Source: PGYR01 sp048267165 (lineage in GTDB: Bacteria; Bacteroidota; Ignavibacteria; Kapaibacteriales; UBA2268). From it: DNA of 9,093 nt. Position numbers and translations under genes: made by a program. The DNA lies in contig JBLWYD010000095.1 in the NCBI GenBank assembly GCA_048267165.1, positions 1 to 9,093 on the forward strand, read 5' to 3'. The notes under the pieces are model-generated. The model was given only the letters and a program-made list of their open reading frames with translations, did no database searches and was not told the DNA's origin. Below, piece after piece: positions 1 through 5,528 of the stretch (its first letter is position 1; each line of letters starts with the position of its first letter).

Positions 1-35
1 CTAAACTCAACCGTTAATTGATCTACCGTAATCAT
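1..35 (-). CDS. Start of an ABC-F family ATPase (partial, runs off the left edge)
   Basis: Reading the minus strand from an ATG at 35 gives MITVDQLTVEF before the window ends. I recognise this as the usual opening of flavobacterial ABC-F proteins, where this first beta strand precedes the Walker A loop; the Walker A itself lies outside the window. ABC-F proteins are soluble tandem ATPases that act on ribosomes in translation quality control or antibiotic protection. The frame stays open upstream of this ATG to about 152, but the ATG at 35 is the conserved family start. The gene is divergent from the Zorya operon and probably marks the chromosomal border of the accessory region. Only 11 residues are visible, so the call rests on recognising a short N-terminus. 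Confidence 0.55.
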   Translation of the reverse strand, partial: MITVDQLTVEF

Positions 36-89
36 ACAAAATATTTTAAGCGGCGAAATTAGCAAAAATGGTGTATAAACTTGTGAAAA

Positions 90-160
90 ACTTTTATTAC
101 ATAAACAACTCATTTTACGGATTTCCATAAACATATGTATACTCATTGTTTTAGGTTCGT
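90..160. repeat. 71-bp diverged direct repeat, copy 1
   Basis: Aligns without gaps to 3608-3678 with 50 of 71 positions identical by hand count. The best conserved parts are the left end (ACTTTTATTAC) and the right end (TTTTAGGTTCGT). The two copies lie on either side of the Zorya operon and the tandem repeat array, in the same orientation. Whether they are an island boundary, a regulatory leader or a dispersed genomic repeat cannot be told from this window. Confidence 0.6.
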
Positions 161-202
161 GAAAACTAAAAGTGAAACTGACATCTTATGTTTAATTAAA
201 TA

Positions 203-220
203 AAAAGGCATTGCCCTTTT
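203..220. terminator. Small hairpin before zorA, possible terminator or leader hairpin
   Basis: AAAAGG (204-209) can pair with CCTTTT (215-220) around CATTGC. The 3' arm is T-rich, so the hairpin could act as a weak terminator in either direction. It lies 38 bp before the zorA start and would fall in the leader RNA if transcription starts upstream of it. Evidence is limited to base pairing. Confidence 0.25.
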
Positions 221-258
221 ATAACAAACTAGTTGTCATTTGAAAAAAACGAGATCAC

Positions 259-1428
259 ATGATAGAAATATTAAATCAAAGCATTGACACAATTTCATAC
301 GGCTTAGCAATTTTGATTTCAATATCGCCTTTTCTACTAAAACGTAAATTTGGTAAGGGACATATAGCTAACCTCACTATTACAATTGGAATCTTTGGAA
401 CTTTTCTTGGTGTTTTTATCGGACTACTTGGTTTTAATCCAGACGATATTACGGATAGTGTACCTAAACTAATAAATGGGCTTCAGACAGCTTTTATAAC
501 CTCTATTGCTGGACTTCTTGCTAATCTGGTTTTACGAATTTATCCAAGCGTATATGGCTTTAGGGAAGAACTAGCTGGTAAAAAGTCTGATGATATAGCT
601 GAACAAATGATTGAGTCATTAAATCGTCTTACTAATTCAATTGTAGGTGATGGAGAATCTACTATGATTACTCAACTACAAAAAATTAGAACTACCAATT
701 CAGATGGTTTTGATAAAATGAATAACTCATTTGAAGATTTTGCTGAGAAAATGGTTGCAGACAACACTCAAAGTCTAGTTGATGCTTTAACTCAAGTAAT
801 GCAAGATTTTAACACAAAGATTAACGAGCAATTTGGAGAAAATTTTAAACAATTAAATGAAGCTGTAGGTTCTATGCTTGAATGGCAAAAAGAATACAAA
901 GAACATATTGAAACATTAACTGCTCAATTTTTTGCAATAGGCACAAATATTCAACAAATTGACAACGCGTTAAAATCAACTGCCGAAAGTAATAATACTA
1001 TATTCGAGACAAATGAACTACTAAGAGAGACTGTTACTGATTTTTCATCTACTGTTAAATCATTTGCTGAACTCGGTGATAAGGCTAAAGATTCATTCCC
1101 AATCATTGAGCAAAATATGAATTCTTTAACCGAAACATCTAACAAATACATAAGGGACTCACTAGCGGACATTCAAACAAACTATGATTCGTTTTCGAGT
1201 ACTCAAAAACGATTAATAGAAAACTACAAGGCGAACATTGAAAAAATGATTACTGATAATGCTGATAGAATTAAAAACCTAGATAATGAATTAGGGCAAG
1301 AGTTAAATAAATCTCTAGAAAGTCTTGGTAGTCAATTGACCAGTTTATCTCAACATTTTGTTAATGACTACAAACCATTGACTGAAAAACTAAAGGAAGT
1401 AGTACAATTAGCCAACAAAATTAACTAG
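259..1428 (+). CDS. zorA: ZorA-like MotA/TolQ/ExbB proton-channel protein with long cytoplasmic tail (Zorya)
   Basis: 389 residues. Three hydrophobic segments are visible: about 11-27, 39-57 (with GTFLG at 47-51) and 72-92 (GLQTAFITSIAGLLANL). The last two form the MotA/TolQ/ExbB channel core. From about residue 97 to the end the protein is polar, Gln/Asn/Glu/Lys-rich and predicted helical, with a motif FGENFKQLNEAVG at 192-204 that I associate with ZorA tails. It ends with a DYKPLTEKLKEV segment. In known Zorya systems ZorA forms a pentamer around a ZorB dimer in the inner membrane, and its long tail projects into the cytoplasm and is needed for defence. The tail of about 290 residues is shorter than that of type I ZorA, which fits a type II-like system. 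The ATG at 259 is the first in frame; no Shine-Dalgarno is seen. The stop is 1 bp before zorB. Confidence 0.87.
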   Translation: MIEILNQSIDTISYGLAILISISPFLLKRKFGKGHIANLTITIGIFGTFLGVFIGLLGFNPDDITDSVPKLINGLQTAFITSIAGLLANLVLRIYPSVYGFREELAGKKSDDIAEQMIESLNRLTNSIVGDGESTMITQLQKIRTTNSDGFDKMNNSFEDFAEKMVADNTQSLVDALTQVMQDFNTKINEQFGENFKQLNEAVGSMLEWQKEYKEHIETLTAQFFAIGTNIQQIDNALKSTAESNNTIFETNELLRETVTDFSSTVKSFAELGDKAKDSFPIIEQNMNSLTETSNKYIRDSLADIQTNYDSFSSTQKRLIENYKANIEKMITDNADRIKNLDNELGQELNKSLESLGSQLTSLSQHFVNDYKPLTEKLKEVVQLANKIN

Positions 1429-1429
1429 T

Positions 1430-2128
1430 ATGGAGAATTTTAGCCAAAAACAAGAAGGTGAAAGTCAATGGTTACCAATATCAGACTTAATGTCCGTATT
1501 GATGATGGTTTTTTTACTTATTGCTGTGAGCTACATGTTGAAAGTTTATTTAGAAAAAGAAAAAATTCAAGAAGTTGCAGTTACCTATAACAAACTTCAA
1601 AATGAACTTTATGAAGATTTGAACCTTGAATTTAAAGAAGACCTAAAAAAATGGAATGCGGAAATTGATAAGACTAGCTTAAGTGTTCGATTTAAATCTC
1701 CAGACATCTTATTCAATATGGGGAGTGCTAACTTAAAACCAGAGTTTAAAAGAATTTTAGCTAATTTCTTCCCTAGGTTTATTGCAATTTTACATAAAGA
1801 TAATTACAGAAACGATATTGATGAAATTCGTATTGAAGGACACACTTCTAGTTACTGGCGAGCCAAAACAACCGAAAGCAAAGCTTACATATATAATATG
1901 GAGCTTTCACAAAACCGAACTCGGAACGTCCTTGACTACGTACTCCGTAAAGAACCTGATAAAAATCTAGCGAAATGGATTAGACTTAATGTAACTGCCA
2001 ACGGACTTAGTTCGAGTAAACTTATTTATAATGAAGATGGAACACAGAACAGAGAATTATCAAGACGTGTAGAGTTTAGAGTTAAAACAAATGCTGAAAA
2101 AAGAATAACTAAAATACTTAGCGAGTAA
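1430..2128 (+). CDS. zorB: ZorB-like MotB/OmpA-domain stator protein (Zorya)
   Basis: 232 residues. A short cytoplasmic N-terminus leads into one membrane helix at about 17-37, with an aspartate at its start (D19 in PISDLMSVLMMVF). This matches the protonatable aspartate of MotB-type stators. A linker follows, then an OmpA-like peptidoglycan-binding domain from about 83 to 220, with EGHTSS at 136-141, the LSQNR signature at 159-163 and a closing NRELSRRVEFRV at 207-218. The protein should span the inner membrane, hold on to the cell wall and, with ZorA, form an ion-driven motor. It starts 1 bp after the zorA stop, and its stop codon TAA shares its last A with the ATG of the next gene (TAATG). 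Translation of the three genes is therefore likely coupled. Confidence 0.88.
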   Translation: MENFSQKQEGESQWLPISDLMSVLMMVFLLIAVSYMLKVYLEKEKIQEVAVTYNKLQNELYEDLNLEFKEDLKKWNAEIDKTSLSVRFKSPDILFNMGSANLKPEFKRILANFFPRFIAILHKDNYRNDIDEIRIEGHTSSYWRAKTTESKAYIYNMELSQNRTRNVLDYVLRKEPDKNLAKWIRLNVTANGLSSSKLIYNEDGTQNRELSRRVEFRVKTNAEKRITKILSE

Positions 2129-2985
2129 TGAAGCTGATTAATTTTTATAATTCTGAGAAATTAAATTCACTTCTTGAAGAAATGGGAGCTGAATTAAAAA
2201 GAATTAAAACACCCAATAACTGGGAAGGTATTGATGACTCTAAACTAGCTGAACTACTCAAAACAGGTGAAGTTGAGATTGAATTAGATGAAATCAAGAC
2301 TAATGATGGTGTTTTTGAGTACAAAGGAAAAAAAGTAATTGTTTACATACGCGATCAATATTCCAAGTATTACTCAAGAGGTTACAAGTTTCATTTAACA
2401 AAATGCAATACAATAGGTAGAGCTTTTTTAAACAGACGGAATTCAAGATACGTTGTTTCCTTAAGAACTGACGGTCTATTTAAAATAAACCTAATGGAAG
2501 ACAATCAAATTGTAAAGGAAGATTTAATAGAACCCATGAACGTCTGTAAAAACTGTCTTGAACAAGTTAATTATAAAGAATATAAAATTCACCCCTATCA
2601 TATTAAAACAAATATTTACGAAAATTTTGATTTAGCAGAATACTTCAATCAATTCAAAGATTCAAACCTAAACACTGGACTTTTTAGAAACGCGAATAAT
2701 GCCCCTCTAAATGTTTACAACAAAAATTTTAATCTAAAGAGTAAAACTATAAGGGAGAAAAGAAACTATATATGCCAAGATTGTGAAATTGACATGTCAA
2801 ATAATGAACATAAAAAGTTTGCTCATGTTCATCACAGAGATGGAGACAAATCAAACGATAACCCGACAAATCTTGAAGTACTTTGTATTGAATGTCATTC
2901 CAAACAACCAGAACATAATAGACTAAAATATACACCAGATTTTAGAGACTTTACAATTAGAAAAAAGAATTTAGAATTTAAATAA
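2128..2985 (+). CDS. zorE: HNH endonuclease, ZorE-like effector of a type II Zorya system
   Basis: 285 residues. The C-terminal part is a zinc-supported HNH nuclease: C216-x2-C219, then H233-V-H235-H236-RDGDKSNDNPTNL with N248, then C253-x2-C256-H257. The HH pair and the later N fit the beta-beta-alpha metal fold. The middle of the protein holds a second set of possible zinc ligands, H89-x3-C93 and C140-x2-C143, around a segment predicted to be beta-rich. The N-terminal 60 residues look helical and acidic. In type II Zorya the third gene encodes an HNH protein, ZorE, thought to damage invading DNA after the ZorAB motor is triggered. The gene order and the 1-bp overlap with zorB support this role. 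An unrelated HNH nuclease captured by the operon is possible but less likely. Confidence 0.82.
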   Translation: MKLINFYNSEKLNSLLEEMGAELKRIKTPNNWEGIDDSKLAELLKTGEVEIELDEIKTNDGVFEYKGKKVIVYIRDQYSKYYSRGYKFHLTKCNTIGRAFLNRRNSRYVVSLRTDGLFKINLMEDNQIVKEDLIEPMNVCKNCLEQVNYKEYKIHPYHIKTNIYENFDLAEYFNQFKDSNLNTGLFRNANNAPLNVYNKNFNLKSKTIREKRNYICQDCEIDMSNNEHKKFAHVHHRDGDKSNDNPTNLEVLCIECHSKQPEHNRLKYTPDFRDFTIRKKNLEFK

Positions 2986-3065
2986 CCCTTCACAAAACAC
3001 ATGCATATAACAGAAAGAGAACTTAGTTTAACCCCATAAAGATTAGCAATATCCTTCATACAATA

Positions 3066-3129
3066 TAGAATTTTGTTCGTTTCTTTATATATACGCCTGA
3101 TAACTCACACTACAACTAACAAAATTCTA
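3066..3129. repeat. Perfect 12-bp inverted repeat with 40-bp spacer
   Basis: TAGAATTTTGTT at 3066-3077 is the exact reverse complement of AACAAAATTCTA at 3118-3129; three further pairs follow inside after one mismatch. It could form a long-looped hairpin downstream of the Zorya operon, or be the ends of a small inserted element. No gene lies within the spacer. Confidence 0.5.
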
Positions 3130-3214
3130 CTTTTAAGTATTGCTTGATAGCTTTTTCTTGACCTTTTTTAATACTTGCACCGAGAGCTTTTATGAAATCT
3201 GTTGGGATTTGAGG
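3116..3214 (-). pseudogene. Possible C-terminal remnant of an unknown gene
   Basis: The minus strand is open for 32 codons and ends in TAG, with a protein-like composition (PTDFIKALGASIKKGQEKA, then a Lys/Tyr/Leu tail ending EFC). It has no start codon of its own and a stop lies just upstream in frame. It reads like the end of a helical, basic protein cut off on its 5' side, next to the tandem repeat array. I do not recognise the family. A chance open frame of this length is possible. Confidence 0.22.
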
Positions 3215-3279
3215 CTACGGCTAGCAACGCTGTCAGCTTTTTTACATGTGTTATTAATTTATCTATTGCCTTAGTATTA

Positions 3280-3580
3280 GCGACTCGTGCCGTAGTGTCT
3301 TCGGAGCATGCCGTGATATCAGCGACCCATGCCGTGGTGTCTTCGGAGCACGCCGTGATATCAGCGACCCGTGCCGTGGTGTTAACGGAGCACGCCGTGA
3401 TATTAGCGACCCGTGCCGTGGTGTCTTCGGAGCATGCCGTGATATCAGCGACCCATGCCGTAGTGTTAACGGAGCACGCCGTGATATTAGCGACCCGTGC
3501 CGTGGTGTCTTCGGAGCACGCCGTGATATTAGCGACCCGTGCCGTGGTGTCAACGGAGCACGCCGTGATATTAGCGACCC
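3280..3580. repeat. 42-bp tandem repeat, seven copies (GC-rich minisatellite)
   Basis: Seven full units start at 3280, 3322, 3364, 3406, 3448, 3490 and 3532, followed by a 7-bp partial unit. Each unit has two related halves of about 21 bp: one built on CGTGCCGTGGTGTC, the other on CACGCCGTGATATC. Unit variants differ at a few sites, such as TCTTCGG, TTAACGG or TCAACGG. The array is much richer in G+C than everything around it. Because 42 and 21 are multiples of three and the unit has no stops in several frames, long open frames exist on both strands; I judge these not to be genes. The array is bracketed by an identical 11-bp AGCTTTTATGA at 3185-3195 and 3586-3596. Confidence 0.95.
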
Positions 3581-3607
3581 ACTCAAGCTTTTATGATAGC
3601 TAAAACA

Positions 3608-3678
3608 ACTTTTATTACCTAAATAATTGGACTTATGGGATTCCGTAAGAATATGTGCTTGTCTTTTTTTAGGTTCGT
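3608..3678. repeat. 71-bp diverged direct repeat, copy 2
   Basis: Partner of 90-160 (about 70 percent identity, no gaps). It begins 28 bp after the end of the tandem array and ends in TTTTTTTAGGTTCGT. Copy 1 lies upstream of zorA, so the pair encloses the Zorya operon plus the minisatellite. Confidence 0.6.
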
Positions 3679-3739
3679 AGGAATTGTATAATTAAATAAC
3701 AATAACTCGTTAATAACTTTATTTTAGATAAGATATTGG

Positions 3740-3767
3740 TTTTGATATATTTGATAATATATCAAAA
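3740..3767. promoter_or_regulatory. Perfect 11-bp palindrome with 6-bp centre upstream of the 3853 gene
   Basis: TTTTGATATAT (3740-3750) and ATATATCAAAA (3757-3767) are exact reverse complements around TTGATA. The site lies 85 bp before the ATG at 3853 and directly abuts a possible promoter. A dimeric repressor site is the simplest reading. A bidirectional terminator is also possible, since one arm is T-rich at its outer end. Confidence 0.45.
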
Positions 3768-3798
3768 TTGCTAGGCTTTATGATACCCTATACTTTTA
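3768..3798 (+). promoter_or_regulatory. Candidate flavobacterial promoter for the 3853 gene
   Basis: TTG at 3768-3770 and TACTTTTA at 3791-3798 are separated by 20 bp. This resembles the Bacteroidota pattern of TTG, 17-23 bp, TAnnTTTG, with the final G missing. The palindrome at 3740-3767 ends immediately upstream. Such motifs are common by chance in AT-rich DNA. Confidence 0.22.
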
Positions 3799-3852
3799 CC
3801 GGGATAACAAAACTAAAGTTTGACATAAAACGAGTTAGCTACAAGCTGAAAA

Positions 3853-4641
3853 ATGAACTTACAAATAAACAAAGAGGAACTTAAAAGGCTAATTGAACAA
3901 GCGAAAAAAGAAAAACAGGAATTAGGACAAATTATTTATCCTATTCTTGACAATTTCGACTTGAACAAACAAGAGATTCTTGAAGTTTGCCAAATTGGAA
4001 AATTTGCTTACAAAATTGACTCTAAAATAAGGATCGTAGACAAACCACAGCCACCAAATCCAGATTTCATAATTGAATTTAATAATAAGTCTATTGGACT
4101 TGAACACACTCAAATTCTGACAGAAGATGCTCAAAGATATTTCAGAATTAAGACGCTATTGGATTATGCGGAGCAAATATTTGAACAGAAATATCCGAAT
4201 GTCAATGTCCACGCAACAATTTCAGTTCAAAATGACGAATGGAATTATTCTCAAAAAGACAAGCCAAAATTAGCAGAACAAATTGCAGATTATGTGCAAT
4301 GGACACTACTGGAAATGAACTTTGAACTGCCCGAAAAAATAACGAATATAAGAACGACTAAGCATTCTCAAGTTTCATTCTCATACAAAGAAAAAAATTG
4401 GCAAGCAGAATATTTGACAAGAGAACGTTTGAGAACTGAAATAATGAAAAAGGAAAATAAAATTTCAGGATATAAATCAAGTGAAAAACAATTAACTGAG
4501 TTGTGGTTAGTTCTTTTAATTGGCTCACTTTCTTCTGTATCCTATGAATTGAATGAATCTGAAAACTATCAAATGGGATCAAAGTTTGACCGAGTATTTC
4601 TAATGGCTGACTTTGATGCCAAAATTTTAAGAGTAAAATAA
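3853..4641 (+). CDS. Hypothetical protein with a possible PD-(D/E)xK-like nuclease motif
   Basis: 262 residues, soluble, with no signal peptide. I do not recognise a named family. The N-terminal 50 residues look helical and charged. Residues 69-88 (NPDFIIEFNNKSIGLEHTQI) have the shape of a restriction-endonuclease-like core: an acidic residue at the end of one strand (D71), a turn, then E84 in the next strand. The lysine expected after E84 is replaced by H85-T86-Q87, so activity is uncertain. The C-terminus (LWLVLLIGSL, then FDRVFLMADF) resembles the closing strand and helix of such domains. It stands alone on the plus strand, with no partner in an operon, between an upstream palindrome and a structured intergenic element. 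Nuclease function is inference only. Confidence 0.75.
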   Translation: MNLQINKEELKRLIEQAKKEKQELGQIIYPILDNFDLNKQEILEVCQIGKFAYKIDSKIRIVDKPQPPNPDFIIEFNNKSIGLEHTQILTEDAQRYFRIKTLLDYAEQIFEQKYPNVNVHATISVQNDEWNYSQKDKPKLAEQIADYVQWTLLEMNFELPEKITNIRTTKHSQVSFSYKEKNWQAEYLTRERLRTEIMKKENKISGYKSSEKQLTELWLVLLIGSLSSVSYELNESENYQMGSKFDRVFLMADFDAKILRVK

Positions 4642-4651
4642 AAAAGTCTCC

Positions 4652-4800
4652 ACACAACAATGTATAACCGCAATTACGGCGATTCGACTATATCCTAATC
4701 CATTCGCAATTGCTAACGTCATTACTTAACCGAAAATTAGTAACTTTAATCTCGTATTGATAGTTATACGAGACCGTCGTGCACAAAAGCCGAAACGAAA
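4652..4800. repeat. Structured intergenic element 1 (cassette-junction-like)
   Basis: Starts 10 bp after the stop of the 3853 gene. The left end, ACACAACAA then TGTATAA (4652-4667), is shared with element 2 at 5390. A 20-bp block starting TTGCTAAC (4710-4729) matches 5468-5487 at 16 of 20 positions. GTATAAC (4662-4668) is the exact reverse complement of GTTATAC (4763-4769). A separate hairpin TCTCGTAT/ATACGAGA (4750-4757 and 4766-4773) has an 8-nt loop. The right end (ACGAG, then ACAAAAGCCGAAA) resembles the sequence just before the 3853 gene (3830-3850). The whole could be an integron-like recombination site or a dispersed repeat. Confidence 0.55.
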
Positions 4801-4809
4801 ATATTTCTA

Positions 4810-4866
4810 ATATTGTATTACACAATATATTTATATCTTATTATTAAATTATTTCTTATTAAGAAA
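4810..4866. promoter_or_regulatory. Two short inverted repeats upstream of the 4875 gene
   Basis: ATATTGT (4810-4816) pairs with ACAATAT (4822-4828), and TTTCTT (4852-4857) pairs with AAGAAA (4861-4866), the latter ending 8 bp before the ATG. The second could form a hairpin in the 5' leader. The region is very AT-rich, so chance is a real possibility. Confidence 0.2.
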
Positions 4867-4874
4867 ACTCTGTA

Positions 4875-5363
4875 ATGATTGAAAACGTTAAATTTATAAA
4901 AGCCTCCGAAAAAGAAAGGTTACTCTATTGTTGTTTAGGAGAGGCTCTTTGTGCTGTGCAAATTTTAGAAGACGCTTTGAGTCACTCAATTGTCATGAAA
5001 AAAACAGAGCCTTCTCAAAAGAAAGAAGCAGACAATCTTTTAAAAAAACAACAGTTTTATACTTTTGGTAGAGCGATAAATGTTGCCAAAAAAGAAACCT
5101 TGCTTCCTGAACCTTTGATGATTGAGTTGAGTGAATTACTACCAGAAAGAAACTGGCTTATTCATGAAAGTCTTATAGAAAACAAAGATGAGTTCCTATC
5201 AGATTCATTCTTTAAGAAACTGTCTAAAAAAACAAAAGGCATATCATTAAAAGCTAACAAATTACAGATTAAAATTGAATTAGATTTAATTGAATACGCT
5301 GAAAAGAAAGGAATTGATTTATCTGAAGTCAAAAGCAAAATAAACAAGCATTACGGAATATAA
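4875..5363 (+). CDS. Helical hypothetical protein with a HEPN-like RNWLIH motif
   Basis: 162 residues, apparently all-helical. No membrane segment or signal peptide is seen. Residues 20-40 and 60-90 form amphipathic helices (EALCAVQILEDALSHSI; FYTFGRAINVAKKE). R92-N93-W94-L95-I96-H97 fits the R-(polar)-x3-H pattern of HEPN domains, which are helical RNases frequent in defence and toxin-antitoxin loci. The C-terminal 60 residues are Lys-rich. No MNT nucleotidyltransferase or other antitoxin lies beside it, so if it is a toxin its partner is not adjacent. The ATG at 4875 is the only sensible start. HEPN assignment rests on one short motif plus helical character; a non-catalytic scaffold is equally possible. 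Confidence 0.72.
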   Translation: MIENVKFIKASEKERLLYCCLGEALCAVQILEDALSHSIVMKKTEPSQKKEADNLLKKQQFYTFGRAINVAKKETLLPEPLMIELSELLPERNWLIHESLIENKDEFLSDSFFKKLSKKTKGISLKANKLQIKIELDLIEYAEKKGIDLSEVKSKINKHYGI

Positions 5364-5389
5364 ATATTTAAATAGCATTTAACTGCAAT

Positions 5390-5508
5390 ACACAACAACG
5401 TGTATAATTCATTACTAGTTATAGCCTAATTACGAAAGTCCTCGCGAACTTTCTATCTGCTATTTATTTGCTAACTTTAGTGCTTAAATACTCAACGAAA
5501 TCATACAC
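5390..5508. repeat. Structured intergenic element 2 (cassette-junction-like)
   Basis: Begins 26 bp after the stop of the 4875 gene with ACACAACAA, CG, TGTATAA (5390-5407), matching the left end of element 1. GTGTAT at the left (5400-5405) is repeated in reverse complement as ATACAC at the right end (5503-5508), with imperfect pairing continuing inwards. Inside is a perfect hairpin GAAAGT/ACTTTC (5434-5439 and 5448-5453) with an 8-nt loop containing TCGCGA. The block at 5468-5487 (TTGCTAAC, then CTTAA) matches element 1. It ends 20 bp before the next start codon. Confidence 0.55.
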
Positions 5509-5528
5509 AATCACCTTACAAATAATTT

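Larger units (their letters stand above)
36..258. other. Divergent intergenic region between the ABC-F start and zorA
   Basis: This 223-bp gap must carry the promoters of both neighbours. It holds a 71-bp sequence (90-160) repeated at 3608-3678, a small hairpin (203-220), and an 8-bp palindrome AACTAGTT (227-234). I could not place a convincing flavobacterial promoter (TTG, 17-23 bp, TAnnTTTG) for zorA. TATGTTTA at 188-195 resembles a -7 box but has no TTG at the right distance. No gene is evident apart from the in-frame upstream extension of the ABC-F frame. Confidence 0.6.
2986..3279. other. Intergenic region downstream of zorE
   Basis: No complete gene is seen. It begins with CACAAAACACATGCATATAA (2991-3010), which loosely resembles the left ends of the elements that follow the genes at 3853 and 4875. 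It also holds a 12-bp inverted repeat (3066-3129), a possible minus-strand coding remnant (3116-3214) and a GC-richer stretch (3207-3245) leading to the tandem repeats. There is no obvious intrinsic terminator directly after zorE. Confidence 0.5.

Noticed and set aside
951..1172. Minus-strand open frame inside zorA
   Set aside because: Lies wholly inside a well supported coding region on the other strand and shows no recognisable features.
259..2128. ExbB-ExbD, TolQ-TolR or flagellar MotA-MotB pair
   Set aside because: The channel protein has a long helical tail not found in those families, the partner has an OmpA domain, and an HNH nuclease gene is coupled to them. No TonB, Tol or flagellar gene is present.
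259..2985. Type I or type III Zorya
   Set aside because: Type I needs ZorC and the helicase ZorD, and type III needs ZorF and ZorG. Neither is present; the third gene is an HNH nuclease, as in type II.
3280..3580. CRISPR array
   Set aside because: The units are directly adjacent and the whole 42-bp period is conserved; there are no unique spacers between repeats and no cas genes nearby.
3263..3586. Minus-strand open frame through the same repeats (GSLISRRAP, TPRH repeats)
   Set aside because: Same cause as the plus-strand frame; starts at TTG and has no recognisable family or upstream signal.
3202..3603. Long plus-strand open frame through the tandem repeats (7-residue repeats such as SEHAVIS)
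   Set aside because: Starts at TTG, has no start-site signal, and consists almost entirely of the 42-bp repeat. The repeat unit is a multiple of three without stops, so open frames arise automatically on both strands.
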